From the NCBI RefSeq assembly GCF_963924675.1, contig NC_089220.1, positions 52,400,639 through 52,464,638 of the forward strand: a DNA stretch of 64,000 bases, written 5' to 3'. Below, one piece after another: positions 60,750 through 64,000 of the stretch; position 1 is the stretch's first letter, and every line of letters begins with the position of its first letter. This stretch comes from Phocoena phocoena (Eukaryota > Chordata > Mammalia > Artiodactyla > Phocoenidae). The notes beneath the pieces are model-generated. The model did no database searches. It saw nothing but the letters and a program-made list of their open reading frames with translations, and had not been told where the DNA came from. A program made the translations under genes and the position numbers.

Positions 60750-61325
60750 TTTATCATACAACAAACAACCTCAAAATTAGTAGCTTAACATAATCATTTT
60801 ATTATAACTTATTTTTTTGTGAGTCAGGAATTTTGTTAGGGGCTCAGATGAATGATTCTTCTGGTTTTTTTAGGTTTTTTTTTTTTTTTTTGGCGTGTGT
60901 ATGTGTGTGATTTTTGACCAAAGTTACTTGGTGGCATTTAGTTAGCAGTTAGGCTGTTCGAGATGATTCAGTAAGGCTTCACTGATATGTGTGTTGCATT
61001 GTCAGAAATGGCTGAAAGACTGAGCACAGCTGGTAAGGAAAACCACAGTCCCTACATATGGACTCACAGTGTGATGGCCACAGGGGAGTTGTACATCCTA
61101 CAGGGTGGCTTGGGCTCCAAGAATGGTGTTTCAGAAGATAAGGTAGGAGCTGATGGCCTTTTATGACCTCGCCTTGAAGTCACATGTCATCACTTTTGCC
61201 CTTTTGCTATTATTCAAAGCAATCACAAGTCTGTCCACATTCAAATGATAAGGACATAGATCCCAACTTTCAATGGGAGGAGGACCAAGGAATTTATGGC
61301 TGTGTTTTAAAATTACCACAATATC
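60750..61325 (-). mobile_element. MaLR/MLT1-type LTR, antisense
   Basis: The + strand begins ACAACAAACAACCTCAAAATTAG (in parts) and CTTAACATAATCATTTTATTATA, the inverted end of an MLT1-like LTR with its polyadenylation region; later GGAGCTGATGGCCTTTTATG, GAAGTCACATGTCATCACTT and AGGACATAGATCCCAACTTT follow in order. A T-run at 60877-60891 is inserted. Confidence 0.65.
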
Positions 61326-61329
61326 TTAA

Positions 61330-64000
61330 ATTCTATTTTGTGCAATATACATATATGGTGTGAAGGGTGTATTAATTTTAATAAATGATAGATAAGAAGA
61401 CAAATAAGTAACAAAACTTAAAAATACAGTGCTATCTAGAATTCACCAATGGCAATCCTGCTCCCAGAATTCAGCATGGCCTGCCCCACATCACCTGTTG
61501 CAGACTTTGACCATTCTGCTCTCTAAAAGTCCAGAGAATTGTTCTGGCTTCAGCAATTAAGCATTCCCATGAAAAGATCCATGTTAGTGTTGTATTCTTT
61601 GCCACAGTCTAAGGGTAGGAATACATTGACTCAGTGTTTAACGTAAAGCATTATGATACAACAGATAAAACTGTAATGGAGACATTTCCCTTTTACCCCA
61701 GAATTTTCCTTCATAGCCCTGTGTCTCTAACACTGCTTCCTGAAGACTTTTTAAAGCATTACTTAGTTCCTCTGGATATGACCGTAATAGACTGTGGGTG
61801 TTCTCTTAGAGCTTCTTCCACAGTGTGAAGGTCCATTTCCTTGCCATAGAAGTACCAGGTTACAGGTGCAAGGCTTCCCATTATGTTCTCTCGTTATCAA
61901 TTTTTCAGGAATAAGATTTGTTACATAAAGGAAGATACAAAGAACAGACTTTTAAAAGCTTTTTCAGCTCTTGAGCTCATTTCTGTCCCACTTTTTATAG
62001 GAGTATCTAAATCTGTTTCTCTTAAAAAAAAAAGGTAGCCTATGATTAATCTCTGTCTTATCTTAACAACAAATTCTGAAGAAGGTAGATTGACCATAAG
62101 GATTTTGGTAGAAAAGATGAATTGAAACATAAATTTAACTTCTGGGTTTTAGACAATGGTATTAACATCAAATACACTAATTTTTTCCTAAGTTCTCATA
62201 GCATTGTTGAAATGGTTTTACTAGCGTTAATTGAAATTATTTACTTTGACAAGCCTAATACTGTGTTGCTCTTACACAAAATATTTTGTTTCTGAGCCAC
62301 TAATAAGATTTATAATTATTCTGATGCTCAGGAATTATATATTTTTCCAAAAAGGAAAACACAACAAAAATAACAAAACCAAGACACTATAGTTTGCCTG
62401 ATGCCAACCATCTGCCAATTTTAAGGCTCATTTTATTTCTATAAAACTGTATAACTTTAACAAGACATTAGGAATTTGTCATATATATTTTTGAATATAA
62501 TTTTCCTTTTGGCTCTGAATACTATCGTCTGAATCACTTTCTTGTGGCTACTGTCTAGCTATGCTTTTCTGCACATTCATGGAGAAAATTATCTTCTCTC
62601 ATTATCTTCCTAAACTTTTTTTAACATGAAATTTCCTCTATCACTTCTGTGAAAATTACGTAAGATATGGAAAGGGGTATGCTCTTTATATTACGTTTCA
62701 TTATTGCTATTATCCATCTTATGATTCTCATGTTTTTTAAGAAGGATTCATCAGTATCTTCTCTCCTACTCTTTGCATAGTACATATTTATTCTTTCATG
62801 TACTTATTTATACTTTCTTGTATTTAACAAATTATATTGACTCTATCAATATGACACTATACTAGGCACTATGGAAAATACACGTGTTTAATTCTGTCCC
62901 CCCTTCCTTCCTGAGGAGCTCTACATCTGGCTCCTTTGATTAAAAGCTACCCTTGTCCTTCAGGTCTAAGGTATAGGGACTGAGAGCCTCTTGTCCTGCA
63001 AGGCTTTCATTTTCTTTGTGACCAAGATGGTTCTGGCACCAACAAACCAGTTAAGGTATAGCCTGAAGAACAGTCTCAACATGAGAAATACAAAGTACTT
63101 TTAGTTAATAGGAAATGCATCAACAAAAAATCCGTACTGTGCATCCGTTAACTAAGGATCCCACAAAGTAGCAGTATTTGCTACTAGTATCTGCTAGTAT
63201 TGCTGTCTGGCATCGGATAGAAGTCCTGTGTCCCAAACCCAGGACTGAGGCCCTGCCCTCTGCCAAGTATTACACTATCAGGGATCTTTGGCTTTTTTTT
63301 TTGGTATATTCAAGTGTTTTTTTTCTTTATCATCTACCCCCAGAATTCACGAGTTTCTGATTATTTCCTGTTGCCTTTCTTTTTGTTTCTCTTAGAAACC
63401 CTACTACACCTTGAACTTTAAAAAATAAAAGAAAAGGGAGATGTCATGTTTGTGCATTTTGCTAACCATATTATTAGACCTCGTTCCTGGAGAAAGTGTT
63501 GTTCTTTCTAGGGCCACAGATATTGAGTAAGTGACTCATTCTACAATTATTTAGGAGTTATCTAGCTCAACTTTCCATACCTGTCAGCAGTTCCTGATAT
63601 GTAGGTATATATACCGTATCTGTTCTAACATGTGAGCATCTTGAGTTGCATGAAGGAATTATGGGAAATGGTGGCCTCCTGGAATGTGTTGAGATAGGTT
63701 GTCTCTATATTTCTGAGTGGCCTTTGAATGCCTCTATTTTTCTGCTAATGATGATGGTGTTAGAAATAGGTGTGAAATGACTGGATCAGGACCTTGAGGA
63801 GGACTGATAAATTTGGGGCTAGCTGTTAATAGGAGTGGACTGAAAAACTGGACTCATCAATAACTGGAAGCAGAGATTATCAGGCAGTGCTTTGCACATA
63901 ATTGGTGCTCAGTGTATATTTGTAAAGTAAATGGGCACAGGTAAATATAAAATCGTATTGCCAGTGAGCATGATCATCAAGTTAGGGTTTTGAATGGGCT
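61330..64000. other. Unique intron to the window end, nothing recognised
   Basis: AT-rich sequence with no coding, RNA-gene or repeat-family signal that I can name. A slightly GC-richer part at 62880-63260 has an open frame of 60 codons without recognisable features. Confidence 0.45.

Larger units (their letters stand above)
10396..64000 (+). other. MDGA2: MDGA2 intron downstream of the exon (continues past the window)
   Basis: No further MDGA2 exon was recognised in the remaining 53.6 kb. The exon that should follow encodes the rest of Ig1, beginning with the conserved Trp-containing strand; no such peptide appears in any frame with splice sites. Since human MDGA2 is several hundred kilobases long, one intron spanning the rest of the window is plausible. 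Listed repeats occupy a large share of it. Confidence 0.7.

Noticed and set aside
1..64000. CRISPR arrays, bacterial operons, tRNA/rRNA/snRNA genes, processed gene pseudogenes
   Set aside because: None seen. tRNA-like boxes present all belong to CHR or MIR SINEs, and no intron-less host gene copy was recognised.

Overview
This window is a stretch of mammalian, very probably cetacean, nuclear DNA. It is AT-rich and almost wholly non-coding. The organism call rests on many tRNA-derived SINEs of the CHR type (cetacean/hippo/ruminant), several still flanked by perfect target-site duplications (TSDs), and on the absence of recognisable ruminant Bov-tA, Bov-A or BovB elements. The only host coding sequence I can support is one 140-bp exon at 10256-10395 on the + strand. 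It encodes the start of the first immunoglobulin domain of MDGA2, a GPI-anchored synaptic adhesion protein. Everything else appears to be MDGA2 intron (1-10255 and 10396-64000), consistent with the very long introns of that gene.

Layout. 1-16 kb: mostly unique AT-rich intron with L2 and MIR relics, the MDGA2 exon, and a decayed ERV-L-like pol fragment near 14.7-15.5 kb. 16-31 kb: dense repeats, including CHR SINEs, two MaLR/MLT1-type LTRs, old L1M pieces, a younger L1 3' end nested in an L1M, and two antisense L1 3' ends. 31.9-39.2 kb: a full-length antisense L1 of about 7.3 kb with a 10-bp TSD. It has a GC-rich 5' UTR carrying tandem monomer-like repeats, an intact ORF1, and an ORF2 disabled by two frameshifts, a nested SINE, loss of a catalytic Asp and a late stop. 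39.2-43.2 kb: unique sequence, a CA microsatellite and a palindromic TA-flanked DNA element. 43.2-45.6 kb: a second, older L1 on the + strand that keeps its 5' half and lacks the 3' half. 45.6-64 kb: intron with seven CHR SINEs (two with unusual flanking structure), L2/MIR relics and one more MLT1-type LTR.

No operon-like organisation, CRISPR, bacterial system or other host gene was found. The main signals of interest are about retrotransposition: a nested dead L1 with an intact ORF1, lineage-specific ORF1 and 5' UTR changes, a 3'-truncated L1, and two SINE insertions that appear to carry extra 3' sequence.
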